Below, piece by piece: positions 38,762-47,524 of a DNA stretch of 64,000 bases. How positions within the stretch are numbered: the first letter of the stretch is position 1; each line of letters starts with the position of its first letter. Below the pieces are notes generated by a model. That model did no database searches, had not been told where the DNA came from, and was given only the letters and a program-made list of their open reading frames with translations. Made by a program: the position numbers and the translations under genes. Where the stretch lies: the NCBI RefSeq assembly GCF_000317305.3, contig NC_023036.2, forward strand, positions 1,364,001 through 1,428,000, in the 5' to 3' direction. The DNA comes from Mycolicibacterium neoaurum VKM Ac-1815D (GTDB lineage: Bacteria; Actinomycetota; Actinomycetes; Mycobacteriales; Mycobacteriaceae).

Positions 38762-40432
38762 TCAGCGGAAGCTTGCCTCGCGGTCCACGGCGGCGTGCAC
38801 CTCGGTCAACAGGTCCAGCCGGATGGCCAGCCACACGGTGAATTGATTGTCCGGCAGCCGGATGTCCAATCCGATCGCTCGAGATACCCGGTCCAGTTTG
38901 GTCAGCATCGTGTTGCGGTGCACGTTGAGTGCTCTGGCGGTCGCGTTGACGTTGCCCCCGTTGGCGAGGTACCCGGTCACGAAATCCCGGAGATCCGGAG
39001 TGGCGCGCAGCGGGCCGAGAACGTCGGTGACCAGCGCGCGGCTCTGCTCGGTCTCGGCGACGTCGGCGAGCACGGTGAAACTGCGCAGGTCCTGATAGGA
39101 GACGGCGCCGGTCATGTTGAGCCGGCGCGCTATGCCCAGTGCGATGCGCGCCTCGCGATAACTGCCCGAGACCGCCTGGGCACCCGGTGCCGGTCTGCTG
39201 TAGGACACCGCGACCGCGGCGCCCCGGCGGTTCTCCAATTCCTCGGACATCGCTCCGGCGTAGTGCGCCATCTCCTGGCGGCGGGCATCGCCATCCGGCC
39301 CGCGCAATGTCCGCACGACCACCAGGACGTCGCCGAGAACGGTCACATAGGAACGGACGGCCGGATCAGGTGCCACGTTGGCGGCGTAGCGGGCCAGCCG
39401 GACCATGCTTGCGGCCGGATTGTCGACCCCGTGCGGCACCACGCCCGGTGCGACGAAAACCCCGAAGTGTGAGTCGATGTCGATATCGTGGTACTCGGCG
39501 CGCGTGCGCATATCGTGCTCGCTGGAGAAGTGTCCATGCACCAGGGCCTGGACGAAATCCCCACGGGCGCGTTCCTCGGCCTCGTCGATACTGTGCTGAC
39601 GCAGCATCTCCGAGCCGATGATGGCAGTCGCCTGCTCGGTGACGACGATGTGGCGCGCCACATCGTGACCACCCGGTGCTGGATCGGCGACCAGGATGGC
39701 AACCCACCCCTCGAACGCCTTCCCGAGCCGGATCGCTGTGCTGATGGCGGTCCAGGAGGTGCCGGTGGGGTCGTCGAGGTGCTCGATCCGCGTGTCGTGA
39801 TGTGCGGACAACCGTGCGGCGGTGGGAAGGTCGACGGTCAGTCTCGGTAGGAGCACCGTGTTGAGTGCGGTGGCCGTCTCGGCGCCGAGGCCGTTGACGG
39901 CCACGATCTGCCCGCGTGCGTCCAACGCGATCGCCGGGTTGCGAGCCAGGTTGGACACCTCGCGAACCAGCATCTGCAGCCCGGCACCGCGATGGAAAAG
40001 CCCGGCCAGAGACGCGTGCACATGGGTCGCATAACGCATCACATGCACTTCCTGATTGAGTGCGCGCTCGGCCAGTAGTCGGTTCAGGGCGGTGAACCCC
40101 ACCGGGAAGGCCATCTCGACGACCACCAGCCCGACAGGCAGGCTCGCCGGAAAACCTGTCGGTATGGATCCGTCGACCAGCAGCGTGGTGGCGCCCCGTG
40201 CGGACAGCGCACCCAACGCGCCGGTATTGCCCAGCAACGCCTCTGGGCGAGCGTAGACGGCGACGCCGTCGAGCGTCTCGTGTCCGGACAGGACTTCAGA
40301 AAGCGGTAGTACCCAGTGTAATTCGCGATCGAGATGATCGTGCCCAGCCACGACGCGGGCGGCGGACATCAACGATTCGTCGAGCATGCCGGCGACCGTC
40401 ATGCGATCACCCTGGGTGTGCGCTGGTGTCAT
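38762..40432 (-). CDS. PucR family transcriptional regulator
   Basis: A 556-aa regulator. An N-terminal PucR-type sensory domain ('GMLDESLMSAARVVAGHDHL' to about residue 135) and a central GGDEF/GAF-like region precede the C-terminal HTH_30 domain, 'FVTGYLANGGNVNATARALN' and 'VHRNTMLTKLDRVSRAIGLD'. PucR-type proteins commonly activate adjacent catabolic operons for purines, amino acids or other nitrogen compounds. ATG 40432 is preceded by GAGGTGAGGG; longer in-frame starts extend into the divergent promoter. It is divergent from the GlcG-to-amidase genes and is their likely controller. Confidence 0.86.
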   Translation of the reverse strand: MTPAHTQGDRMTVAGMLDESLMSAARVVAGHDHLDRELHWVLPLSEVLSGHETLDGVAVYARPEALLGNTGALGALSARGATTLLVDGSIPTGFPASLPVGLVVVEMAFPVGFTALNRLLAERALNQEVHVMRYATHVHASLAGLFHRGAGLQMLVREVSNLARNPAIALDARGQIVAVNGLGAETATALNTVLLPRLTVDLPTAARLSAHHDTRIEHLDDPTGTSWTAISTAIRLGKAFEGWVAILVADPAPGGHDVARHIVVTEQATAIIGSEMLRQHSIDEAEERARGDFVQALVHGHFSSEHDMRTRAEYHDIDIDSHFGVFVAPGVVPHGVDNPAASMVRLARYAANVAPDPAVRSYVTVLGDVLVVVRTLRGPDGDARRQEMAHYAGAMSEELENRRGAAVAVSYSRPAPGAQAVSGSYREARIALGIARRLNMTGAVSYQDLRSFTVLADVAETEQSRALVTDVLGPLRATPDLRDFVTGYLANGGNVNATARALNVHRNTMLTKLDRVSRAIGLDIRLPDNQFTVWLAIRLDLLTEVHAAVDREASFR

Positions 40433-40514
40433 ATCCCTCACCTCGTGTGTGCGACGCGTCTGCCGGGCTGCGGCGGCGTGCACCGCCACGATCACATCGT
40501 CGGCCAGCGCAACC

Positions 40515-40558
40515 CTATGTGCAGTTTGTCCCGAATGTCGGGTCAATGCCGGACATAG
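40515..40558. promoter_or_regulatory. Dyad-rich control region between pucR and the catabolic locus
   Basis: Within the 209-base divergent region, CTATGT (40515-40520) pairs with ACATAG (40553-40558). Nested inside are CCCGA-ATG-TCGGG (40530-40542) and the element TGTGCAGTTTG (40518-40528), which is repeated exactly at 37064-37074. This is the most structured part of the intergenic DNA and a likely PucR binding site; the assignment is inference. Confidence 0.5.
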
Positions 40559-40641
40559 TGACCAGCGCATTCGGTGGGCAAGCTCGGTAGACATTGACCA
40601 GGCGCACAGCCAGTCACCGACGACCACAGGAGTCAGCCGAT

Positions 40642-41094
40642 ATGCATCAGGTTTACCGAATCACCCTCGACGACGCCCTGCCCCTGCTCGCCGCCGGCCG
40701 GGCCAAGGCTGAAGAGATCGGTGTCAAGCAGACGCTGTGCATCTGCGATGACGGCGGCAATGTTCTTGCGCTGCATCGGCTTCCGGGTGCGAGGTTGACC
40801 GGTGTGGACATCTCGATCGCCAAGGCCTTTACCGCAGCCGGGCACGAACGGGCCACGCACCTGTTCAACGAGCCGCCGAACGGCCCCGCCTTGCCCGGTA
40901 ACGAGGCCTTCGGTATCAGTCAGATGCTGCCGGGCAAGTTCGCCGTCTTCGTCGGCGGCTTTCCGCTGGTGTTCGAAGGTCAGATCGTGGGCGGCGTCGG
41001 AATCAGCGGTGGCAACGGAGCCCAGGACAAAGCGGTCGGTGGCGCAATCCTTGCCGAGTTCGAGGCGCTGACTGCGGCCGTCGGGTCCCGCTGA
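40642..41094 (+). CDS. GlcG/HbpS family protein
   Basis: A 150-aa single-domain protein of the GlcG/HbpS (DUF336) fold. Typical features are 'LCICDDGGNVLALHRLPGAR', 'DISIAKAFTAAGHERATHLF' and 'GFPLVFEGQIVGGVGISGGN'. Members bind haem, cobalamin or small ligands and often accompany dehydratases and oxygenases in catabolic operons; the precise role is unknown. ATG 40642 has CAGGAG about 9 bases upstream. It is first gene on the plus strand after the divergent pucR and is separated by 198 bases from the oxygenase gene. Confidence 0.83.
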   Translation: MHQVYRITLDDALPLLAAGRAKAEEIGVKQTLCICDDGGNVLALHRLPGARLTGVDISIAKAFTAAGHERATHLFNEPPNGPALPGNEAFGISQMLPGKFAVFVGGFPLVFEGQIVGGVGISGGNGAQDKAVGGAILAEFEALTAAVGSR

Positions 41095-41292
41095 AAGTAC
41101 TGTGCAGCATGACTCGCCACCGACTGTACCGGCGTTGATGTTGTCCATGTCGAAAAGCTACGAGCCTAGTTAATCTCACTGTCGCAGAGCATATTTCGCA
41201 TGCCGATTGCGTGTGCAGCCCTGTTCGAATGCGAATCGTCGCACGCCGGCGGCTGTTCGCTCCGTACCCAGCCGAATCGAAAGGATCTCACC

Positions 41293-42012
41293 ATGACCGA
41301 ACTGTTGGATCGCGCCGCGTTCCGGACCGAACTGGAGAACGCCATCAAAGGGCGCGAGGCGAAGAACGCCTCGTTCTCCAAGGCCTGGGCCGATGGCCAG
41401 TTGAAGCGCCATCACTTTGCCCGCTGGGCCGAGAATCACTTTCACTATGTGGGGCCCTTTGCCGATTATCTGGCCAACATCTACTCCAACACTCCCGACG
41501 AGTTCACCGGCGCAAAAGATTTCACGCTGCAGAACATGTATGAGGAGGAACTGGCCGATATTCGGCACACCGACCTGCTGATCAAATTCGGCGAGGCATG
41601 CGGCACCACCAAGGAACGCATCGAAGACCCCAACAACATGAACGCGATCACGCGGGGTCTGCAGTCCTGGTGCTACGCGGTATCTGCGCGTGAGCACTTC
41701 GTGGTGGCCACCGCGGCGCTGGTGGTCGGTCTGGAGTCGCAGGTGCCCAGCATCTACACCAAGCAGATCGTGCCCCTGCGCGAGGTCTACAAGTTCACCG
41801 AGGACGAGATCGAGTTCTTCGATCTGCACATCACCTCCGACGTCGTGCACGGTGAGCGTGGTTACCAGATAGTGCTGGACCACGCCGACACCCCGCAGTT
41901 GCAGCAGCGTTGTCTCCAGATGGTGCGCTGGGGTGCCGAAATGCGCTTCTCGTACACCAAGGGTCTCTACGACACCTACGTCGCACCGGAACTGGAGCCG
42001 GCAGCGGTCTGA
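41293..42012 (+). CDS. Haem-oxygenase-like diiron oxygenase (CADD/PqqC-like)
   Basis: A 239-aa all-helical protein of the TENA/PqqC/CADD superfamily. The ligand pattern of haem-oxygenase-like diiron oxidases is present: Glu85 and His92 in 'YEEELADIRH', Glu148 in 'GLESQVP', and His179-x3-Asp183-x2-His186 in 'DLHITSDVVHGERG'. That spacing closely parallels the CADD ligand set. Such enzymes use O2 at an Fe2 or Fe/Mn site for N-oxygenation, C-C cleavage or decarboxylation. ATG 41293 has an AAGGAT site upstream. Unusually, Rieske and ferredoxin reductase genes follow directly, suggesting a dedicated electron supply. The substrate is unknown. It lies within the PucR-controlled locus. Confidence 0.8.
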   Translation: MTELLDRAAFRTELENAIKGREAKNASFSKAWADGQLKRHHFARWAENHFHYVGPFADYLANIYSNTPDEFTGAKDFTLQNMYEEELADIRHTDLLIKFGEACGTTKERIEDPNNMNAITRGLQSWCYAVSAREHFVVATAALVVGLESQVPSIYTKQIVPLREVYKFTEDEIEFFDLHITSDVVHGERGYQIVLDHADTPQLQQRCLQMVRWGAEMRFSYTKGLYDTYVAPELEPAAV

Positions 42013-42015
42013 CCG

Positions 42016-42059
42016 GTCTCGGCGCGGTCCGCCCCGCGCGGGCCGCGCCGAACCGACCG
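42016..42059 (+). other. Intercistronic hairpin after the diiron oxygenase gene
   Basis: TCGGCGCGG (42019-42027) pairs perfectly with CCGCGCCGA (42043-42051), and CGGTC/GACCG extends it outward. It occupies most of the 60-base gap before the Rieske gene and has no U-tract. It may stabilise the upstream mRNA or reduce expression of downstream genes. Confidence 0.45.
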
Positions 42060-42072
42060 AAAGGGAGAGCAC

Positions 42073-42420
42073 ATGTGGACAGCTGTGGCCACCATGAAAG
42101 ACCTCGGCAGGCGACGCAAGCTGCGAGTCGAGATCGACGGCTTGGCCGTCGCCTTGTTCCAGGCCGACGGTGGGGTGTATGCCTTCGCCGATCTCTGTGT
42201 GCACCAGGATCGTTCGCTGTTCAAGGGCACACTGCTGCACGGCAAGGTGATCTGTCCCGGCCACCAGTGGCAGTTCGATCTGGAGACAGGCTACGAGGCC
42301 GACCAGGACCTCTGCCAACCCACCTACCCGGTGCGTGTCGACGACGACGGCACCGTCTACATCGACACGATGCCCACACGGCACGCCGAGGCGGGCACCG
42401 GAGAGGGAGCGAGGGCATGA
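42073..42420 (+). CDS. Rieske [2Fe-2S] ferredoxin (first)
   Basis: A 115-aa Rieske-type ferredoxin. The cluster ligands are Cys42-x-His44 ('LCVHQD') and Cys61-x2-His64 ('CPGHQWQFDLETG'). There is no membrane anchor or oxygenase domain, so it is a soluble electron carrier. The start has AAGGGAGAG 3 bases upstream. The stop overlaps the ferredoxin reductase ATG as ATGA, so the pair is translated together. It probably relays electrons from that reductase to the diiron oxygenase or another oxygenase. Confidence 0.9.
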   Translation: MWTAVATMKDLGRRRKLRVEIDGLAVALFQADGGVYAFADLCVHQDRSLFKGTLLHGKVICPGHQWQFDLETGYEADQDLCQPTYPVRVDDDGTVYIDTMPTRHAEAGTGEGARA

Positions 42421-43661
42421 CACCGCGCACCATCGTCACCGTCGGCGCCGGCCAGGCCGCCGCCGTCGCCGCGCGCAATCTGCGCCGGCACGGCTTCGAC
42501 GGCCGGATCCTGCTGATCGGTGACGAACCGCATCCGCCGTATCAGCGACCGCCGCTGTCCAAGGAATACCTTTCCGGTGCCGAGACCGCGGAATCACTGT
42601 GGATTCTGCCCGAAAAGTGGCGCGCCGCCAATGATGTCGAGGTGCTCACCGATACCACCGTGGCACGTGTCGACCCGGCAACCCGCACCGTGGAACTCGC
42701 CGGTCGCACCCCGATCGTCGCCGACGCTGTCTTGTTCGCCACCGGCGGCAGTCCGCGGCGACTCACGGTGCCGGGGCCGCGTCCGGACCTCGTGCACTAT
42801 CTGCGCAGCCTCGACGACGCCACCCGACTGGTGCCGCACCTGCAGCCCGGTTGTCGGCTGGCCATCATCGGTGCCGGTTTCATCGGACTGGAGCTCGCCG
42901 CCACGGCCGCGACGGCCGGTGTCGCGGTGACGGTGCTGGAGACCGCGCCGACACCGCTGGCCGCGGCGCTCGGTGCCGATATGGGCATGCTGATCACAGC
43001 GTTGCACCGCGACAACGGTGTCGACGTCCGCACCTCGGCATCGGTCACCGACCTACGTACCACCGGCAACTCCGTCCTGATCGGCAGCGGCACCGCAGCT
43101 GAGGAATTCGATATCGCGGTGATCGGCATCGGTATCACCCCCAACGTCGCCTCCGCGGCAGCCTCAGGCCTCGACGTCGATGACGGCATCGTCGTCGACG
43201 ATGCGGGACGCACCGCGATACCCCACGTCTACGCTGCCGGTGATGTGGCGCGCCGCTACTCGGCACGGGCGGGTTGCCATGTCCGGGTCGAACACTTCGA
43301 CAATGCCAGTCGGCAGGGCGTGGCGGTGGCCGGCGCGATGCTGGGGCGCGACGCCGTCAACGACGACCCGCACTGGTTCTGGTCGGACCAGTTCGGCCGG
43401 AACATCCAGAGCTTGGGCACCATCCGTGGCACCCCGGTACTGCGCGGCGACCGGGACGGCCTGGACTTCACCGCCTTCTACTTCGACGGTCCCGTTCTGT
43501 GCGGTGCGCTCAGTATCGAACGGGGCGAGGACATCTCGATAGCACGCGAACTGCTCGGCAGGCATGTCGAGCCCACGGCACTCGGTGACGAGGATGTGGA
43601 CCTGTGGGACCTGGCCTACAGCGACCAGGAAAACGAAGAGCACACGGAGGTGACGGCATGA
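42417..43661 (+). CDS. FAD-dependent ferredoxin reductase
   Basis: A 414-aa NAD(P)H:ferredoxin oxidoreductase. FAD-binding 'TIVTVGAGQAAAVAARNLRR', 'YQRPPLSKEYL', NAD(P)-binding 'LAIIGAGFIGLELAATAATA' and the second FAD contact 'PHVYAAGDVARRY' are in standard order. 'HWFWSDQFGRNIQSLG' is the C-terminal signature. It is homologous to the enzyme at 2795 but belongs to this operon, with ATGA overlaps on both sides. It should reduce the Rieske ferredoxin encoded just before it. Confidence 0.92.
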   Translation: MTPRTIVTVGAGQAAAVAARNLRRHGFDGRILLIGDEPHPPYQRPPLSKEYLSGAETAESLWILPEKWRAANDVEVLTDTTVARVDPATRTVELAGRTPIVADAVLFATGGSPRRLTVPGPRPDLVHYLRSLDDATRLVPHLQPGCRLAIIGAGFIGLELAATAATAGVAVTVLETAPTPLAAALGADMGMLITALHRDNGVDVRTSASVTDLRTTGNSVLIGSGTAAEEFDIAVIGIGITPNVASAAASGLDVDDGIVVDDAGRTAIPHVYAAGDVARRYSARAGCHVRVEHFDNASRQGVAVAGAMLGRDAVNDDPHWFWSDQFGRNIQSLGTIRGTPVLRGDRDGLDFTAFYFDGPVLCGALSIERGEDISIARELLGRHVEPTALGDEDVDLWDLAYSDQENEEHTEVTA

Positions 43662-45112
43662 TCGAGGGTCTGAACTTCATCGGCGGGACCTGGGTGCCCG
43701 CGCAATCCGGGGCAACGTTCACCAGGGTGAACCCGGCCGACCCGACCGATGTCATCGGTACATTCCCGGCATCGGAACCCCAGGATGTCGCGCGTGCCGT
43801 CGACGGCCTGGTTCACGCGGCGCCGGAGTGGGCTGACACGTCCCCGGAACGCCGAGCAGCAATCCTGGAAGCCGCAGCCGCACAGCTGGAATCGCGCAGT
43901 GCCGCGTTGATCGCCGAATTGGTGCGTGAGGAGGGCAAGACCGTCGCCGAGGCCACCATGGAGGTCGGCCGCACCCCGTCGAATCTGCGCTTCTATGCCG
44001 CCGAGGCGACCCGCGTTGGCGGAGTCACCCTGCCCACGGCCGGCGATGCCCTGGTCTACACACTGCGCGAACCGATCGGCATCGTCGGGGCCATCACCCC
44101 GTGGAACTTCCCGCTCAACATCCCTTCCCGCAAGCTCGGGCCGGCGCTGGCCGTCGGAGATCCGGTGCTGTTCAAGCCCTCCGAACTGACCCCGCTGATG
44201 GGGCAGCGACTGGTCGAAGCGTTGTTGGCCGGTGGCCTGCCGCCGGGCGTGATCGCATTGGTGCAGGGTGACGGTATCGCGGGAGCCGCCGTCACCACCG
44301 ACCCACGAATCGCGGCGATCACGTTCACCGGGTCCACCGACGTCGGCCGAACCATCCACGCCCAGATCGGCCCGCACCGTCGGGTGCAGTTGGAGATGGG
44401 CGGCAAGAACCCGGTGATCGTCGCGGCGGACGCCGATCCCGAACACGCGGCGGCGCTGATCGCCAAAGGGGCCTTCGGACTGTCCGGCCAGGCGTGTACC
44501 GGTACCAGCAGGGTGATCGTCACGGACGCCAACCACGATGCGGTGGTCGATGCCCTGGTCACGCGGGCCGAGGCGATCAAGGTGGGTCCGGGTGCAGAAC
44601 CCGGCATCGATATGGGCGCGCTGGCCAGCGCCGCCCAGTACGCGAAGTTCCGGTCTTATCTGCAGGCGGGCATCGAGGACGGTGCCACCCTGCGCTGCGG
44701 TGGTGGATCCGTCACTCCCGGTGGCGCACCGGGCGGGTACTTCGTCCGTCCCGCGATCTTCACCGGGGCCACGCCCGGGATGCGCATCGTCGACGAGGAG
44801 GTCTTCGGACCCTTGGTGGCCGTCCAACGCGCGGCAGACATGGACGAGGCGATCGAGCTGGCCAATGCCACCGACTTCGGGCTGTCGGCGGCCATCGTCA
44901 CCAACGATCTGAGTGTGGCGCAGCGGTTCGCCCGCAGGTCGCGGACCGGTCTGGTGAAGATCAACCAGCCCACCACGGGGATGGCGATGAACGCGCCCTT
45001 CGGTGGCTACAAGGCCTCGTCGGCCGGCACCTTCAAGGAACAGGCCGGCGCATCGATGATGGAGTTCTACCTCAATGAGAAGACCGTCTACCTGAACCCC
45101 AGCACACCCTAG
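43658..45112 (+). CDS. NAD(P)-dependent aldehyde dehydrogenase (semialdehyde type)
   Basis: A 484-aa ALDH-superfamily enzyme. 'GAITPWNFPLNIPSRKLGPA' and 'FKPSELTPLMGQ' form the cofactor site, 'ITFTGSTDVGRTI' is the NAD fold signature, Glu lies in 'LEMGGKNPVIVA', and the catalytic Cys280 is in 'SGQACTGTSRV'. It most resembles ketoglutarate- or succinate-semialdehyde dehydrogenases, but the substrate cannot be fixed. ATG 43658 overlaps the reductase stop as ATGA. It would oxidise an aldehyde produced upstream in the pathway. Confidence 0.9.
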   Translation: MIEGLNFIGGTWVPAQSGATFTRVNPADPTDVIGTFPASEPQDVARAVDGLVHAAPEWADTSPERRAAILEAAAAQLESRSAALIAELVREEGKTVAEATMEVGRTPSNLRFYAAEATRVGGVTLPTAGDALVYTLREPIGIVGAITPWNFPLNIPSRKLGPALAVGDPVLFKPSELTPLMGQRLVEALLAGGLPPGVIALVQGDGIAGAAVTTDPRIAAITFTGSTDVGRTIHAQIGPHRRVQLEMGGKNPVIVAADADPEHAAALIAKGAFGLSGQACTGTSRVIVTDANHDAVVDALVTRAEAIKVGPGAEPGIDMGALASAAQYAKFRSYLQAGIEDGATLRCGGGSVTPGGAPGGYFVRPAIFTGATPGMRIVDEEVFGPLVAVQRAADMDEAIELANATDFGLSAAIVTNDLSVAQRFARRSRTGLVKINQPTTGMAMNAPFGGYKASSAGTFKEQAGASMMEFYLNEKTVYLNPSTP

Positions 45113-45124
45113 GACAGGAGTGTC

Positions 45125-45508
45125 ATGACAGAACAGATGCAGCACGCCACAACGGAATTCGTCCGGATTGCCCGATCGGGTCAGGTGCCCGAAGGCATCG
45201 TCAGACGGTTCTACGCCGGAGAACACGAGTTCGCGGTGGCCAGACTCAACGGCAAGGCCTATGCCACGTCCAACTACTGTACGCACCTGGACTGCCTGCT
45301 GTCTTCTGGCAAACTTCGTGACGACGGTATCGGATGCTCCTGTCACGGAAGCGCATTCGATCTGGAGACCGGTGAACCGATCAGTCCACCGGCAACCGAG
45401 CCGATCAAGACCTATCCCTGCCAGGAGCGCGACGGCGAGATCTTCGTCGGGGTGACGCCGGGTGATACGCCCGCAGGCCCGACCCGCCGCGCGCGCCGGA
45501 GCGTCTGA
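45125..45508 (+). CDS. Rieske [2Fe-2S] protein (second)
   Basis: A 127-aa Rieske protein with ligands Cys52-x-His54 ('YCTHLD') and Cys71-x2-His74 ('GCSCHGSAFDLETG'). The acidic/basic tails and lack of a membrane anchor indicate a soluble carrier. Additional Cys58 and Cys73 lie near the cluster, as in high-potential Rieske proteins where a disulfide can form. It differs from the first Rieske gene of the operon, so the locus has two distinct carriers. The stop shares a base with the following ATG (TGATG). GGACAGGAG precedes the start. Confidence 0.88.
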   Translation: MTEQMQHATTEFVRIARSGQVPEGIVRRFYAGEHEFAVARLNGKAYATSNYCTHLDCLLSSGKLRDDGIGCSCHGSAFDLETGEPISPPATEPIKTYPCQERDGEIFVGVTPGDTPAGPTRRARRSV

Positions 45509-47106
45509 TGTCCGATGCGGCTCGCCCGCCTGCCCTGTCCGGAGCGGGCATGGTCAGCTCCAGCCATCCCGCGGTCAGCCTGGCCGGGGCGCGGGTACTG
45601 GCCGACGGGGGCAATGCCGTCGATGCGACGCTGGCGATGGCATCGATGTGCTGGCTGACCCTACCTGGACAATGCGGTATCGGTGGTGATGCGTTCGCCG
45701 TGGTTCGTGAACCCGACGGCCGGGTGTGGACGGTCAACGGGTCGGGATTCGGACCGGACGGGGGCACTCCGGACTTCTATGCCGAACAAGGCTTTTCGTC
45801 CATCCCGCTGGACGGACCGCTGGCGGTGGCGGTGCCGGGTGCACCGGCGGCACTGGCGGTGTTACATCGCAACGGCGCCACGCGCGAGCTTCCCGCGCTG
45901 TGGGCGCAGGCGGCGCGAATCGCAGAGAAGGGAGTGCCGTGCTCGGCGCGCACCGCCGGTGATGTCGGCACCGCACTGACGGCCATCGGTGATGACGCGG
46001 GTCTGTCCGCGGTCTACACGAGCGGCGGAGGTGCGGCGCGTGTCGGGCATCGACTCGTTCAGCCGGATCTGGCCGCGACCATCCGCTTGCTGGCACACGA
46101 CCCAGCGGGCTTCTATCGCGGTTCGTTCGGCGAACGCGCGATCTCCGCGTTGCGGGCGGGCGGCGCGCCGTTCAGCGGTGACGAATGGGCCGCCGGTGCC
46201 GCATTGGATATCGAACCGGCGCTCACCGGCCGCTACGCAGGTGCCACGGTGCACCAGACGCCGCTTCCCACGCCCGGCTGGATGGTGCTGCACCAGGCGG
46301 CGCTGTGTGACGGTGTGGTCGGATTCCAGCGCTGGCTCAGTAGCGCGGCCATCGACCGGTTGGCCCGCGCCGCGAGACTGTCCTTCGCCGACCGGCTCGA
46401 GTTGTGCGGCAGCGACAACGCCGGCGCCGCTTATGTGCTGGGGCAGGAGCGGGTCGCGATGCAACGCCGCGACCTCGATGATCGCATCGAGGTTCGCGGC
46501 CCGATCTCGGTCGGTGCGGGTGATACCACCTCGACGGTGGCCGTGGACGCCGACGGTAGGGCCGTCAGTTTCATCCACTCCCTGGCCTTCACCTTCGGTG
46601 CGAAGTTCACGGTGCCGGGCACGGGTGTGGTCCTCAACAACCGTCTCGCCCGCGGCGCCTATCTCCTACCGGGCCATCCCAACGAGGTCGCCCCACGCCG
46701 TAAACCCCTGCACACCCTCAACGCCTGGATCGTGACCGACGATCGCGGGGGGCTGCTGCACGTCGGAAACACCCCGGGCGGGGATGGTCAGGTGCAGTGG
46801 AACATGCAGCTGCTCTCGCACATTCTCGATCACGGGCTCGATCCCGCCGAGGCGGTCGCCGCACCTCGGTTCACCGTGTTCCCCGGTTCGGACGCCGACG
46901 TCATCGGCGCGGCCGACGAACTGCGCATCGAGGATTCGGTGCCGGTCACTGTTCGGGAGGAACTCGCGCAATGGGGACACCGGGTCACCGTCCAACCGCG
47001 AAGGGGTGCCGGCGGCAGCGCCCAATTGATCTCGCTGGATGACCGCGGCATCCTCAGCGGCGCGGCCGACCCCCGGCAGGAAGGTGTGGCGCTCGGTGTC
47101 GACTGA
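45508..47106 (+). CDS. Gamma-glutamyltransferase family protein
   Basis: A 532-aa Ntn-hydrolase. Early motifs 'HPAVSLAGARVLADGGNAVD' and 'CGIGGDAFAVV' and the processing site 'GDTTSTVAVDADGRAVSFIH' are present; autocleavage before Thr340 would create the nucleophile of the small subunit. 'GTGVVLNN' and 'NTPGGDGQVQWNMQLLSHIL' complete the active site. No signal peptide is present, unlike secreted GGTs, so it acts in the cytoplasm, perhaps hydrolysing a gamma-glutamyl conjugate or an acyl amide. It is in the operon between the second Rieske gene and the Rid gene. Confidence 0.87.
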   Translation: MSDAARPPALSGAGMVSSSHPAVSLAGARVLADGGNAVDATLAMASMCWLTLPGQCGIGGDAFAVVREPDGRVWTVNGSGFGPDGGTPDFYAEQGFSSIPLDGPLAVAVPGAPAALAVLHRNGATRELPALWAQAARIAEKGVPCSARTAGDVGTALTAIGDDAGLSAVYTSGGGAARVGHRLVQPDLAATIRLLAHDPAGFYRGSFGERAISALRAGGAPFSGDEWAAGAALDIEPALTGRYAGATVHQTPLPTPGWMVLHQAALCDGVVGFQRWLSSAAIDRLARAARLSFADRLELCGSDNAGAAYVLGQERVAMQRRDLDDRIEVRGPISVGAGDTTSTVAVDADGRAVSFIHSLAFTFGAKFTVPGTGVVLNNRLARGAYLLPGHPNEVAPRRKPLHTLNAWIVTDDRGGLLHVGNTPGGDGQVQWNMQLLSHILDHGLDPAEAVAAPRFTVFPGSDADVIGAADELRIEDSVPVTVREELAQWGHRVTVQPRRGAGGSAQLISLDDRGILSGAADPRQEGVALGVD

Positions 47107-47524
47107 CCGCTGTGCGCCACCCCCGCAGGGCGACTATGCGCCGGCGGTACTGCACGCCGGCATCGTGCACACCGCTGGGATGACGCCACGCCGCAATGGC
47201 GTGCTTGACGTGGTAGGTACGGTCGGTGCCGACGTCGACGTCGAAACCGCCTACCGAGCCGCCGGGTTGGCTGCGCGTAATGCGGTGGCCGCGGTGCGGT
47301 CGGTGCAGCCGGGCGGTACCGGCGACGTTCGCTGTCTGCAGATGACGGTATACGTGGCATGCACCGCCGACTTCACGTCGTTGACCGCGGTGGCCGACGG
47401 CGCCACGGCAGCACTCACCGAGGTTCTCGGTCCGGGAAACATTCCGGCCCGCAGTGCGATTGGAGTGGCGTCGTTACCGTCGGGCGCTCCGGTCGAAGTG
47501 CAACTCGTCGCCGCGGTGGGCTAG
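47096..47524 (+). CDS. RidA-family (YjgF/UK114) protein
   Basis: A 142-aa Rid protein. 'YAPAVLHAGIVHTAGMTPRR' and 'GTVGADVDVETAYRAAGLAA' open the fold, 'VRCLQMTVYVACTADFTSLT' is the central strand, and 'IPARSAIGVASLPSGAPVEV' ends with the Arg that typically contacts the substrate carboxylate (Arg in 'PARSA'). Rid enzymes hydrolyse reactive imines/enamines. The start is GTG 47096 or 47084, overlapping the GGT-like gene by about 10-20 bases. Its presence suggests an imine intermediate in the pathway. Confidence 0.85.
   Translation: MSTDRCAPPPQGDYAPAVLHAGIVHTAGMTPRRNGVLDVVGTVGADVDVETAYRAAGLAARNAVAAVRSVQPGGTGDVRCLQMTVYVACTADFTSLTAVADGATAALTEVLGPGNIPARSAIGVASLPSGAPVEVQLVAAVG

Noticed and set aside
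41910..42416. Longer ferredoxin reductase frame starting inside the diiron oxygenase gene
   Set aside because: It would cover the complete Rieske gene; the ATGA start at 42417 places the FAD motif at the expected N-terminal position.
43616..45346. 576-codon minus-strand frame opposite the aldehyde dehydrogenase
   Set aside because: Antisense shadow; the plus strand encodes a complete, motif-bearing ALDH.
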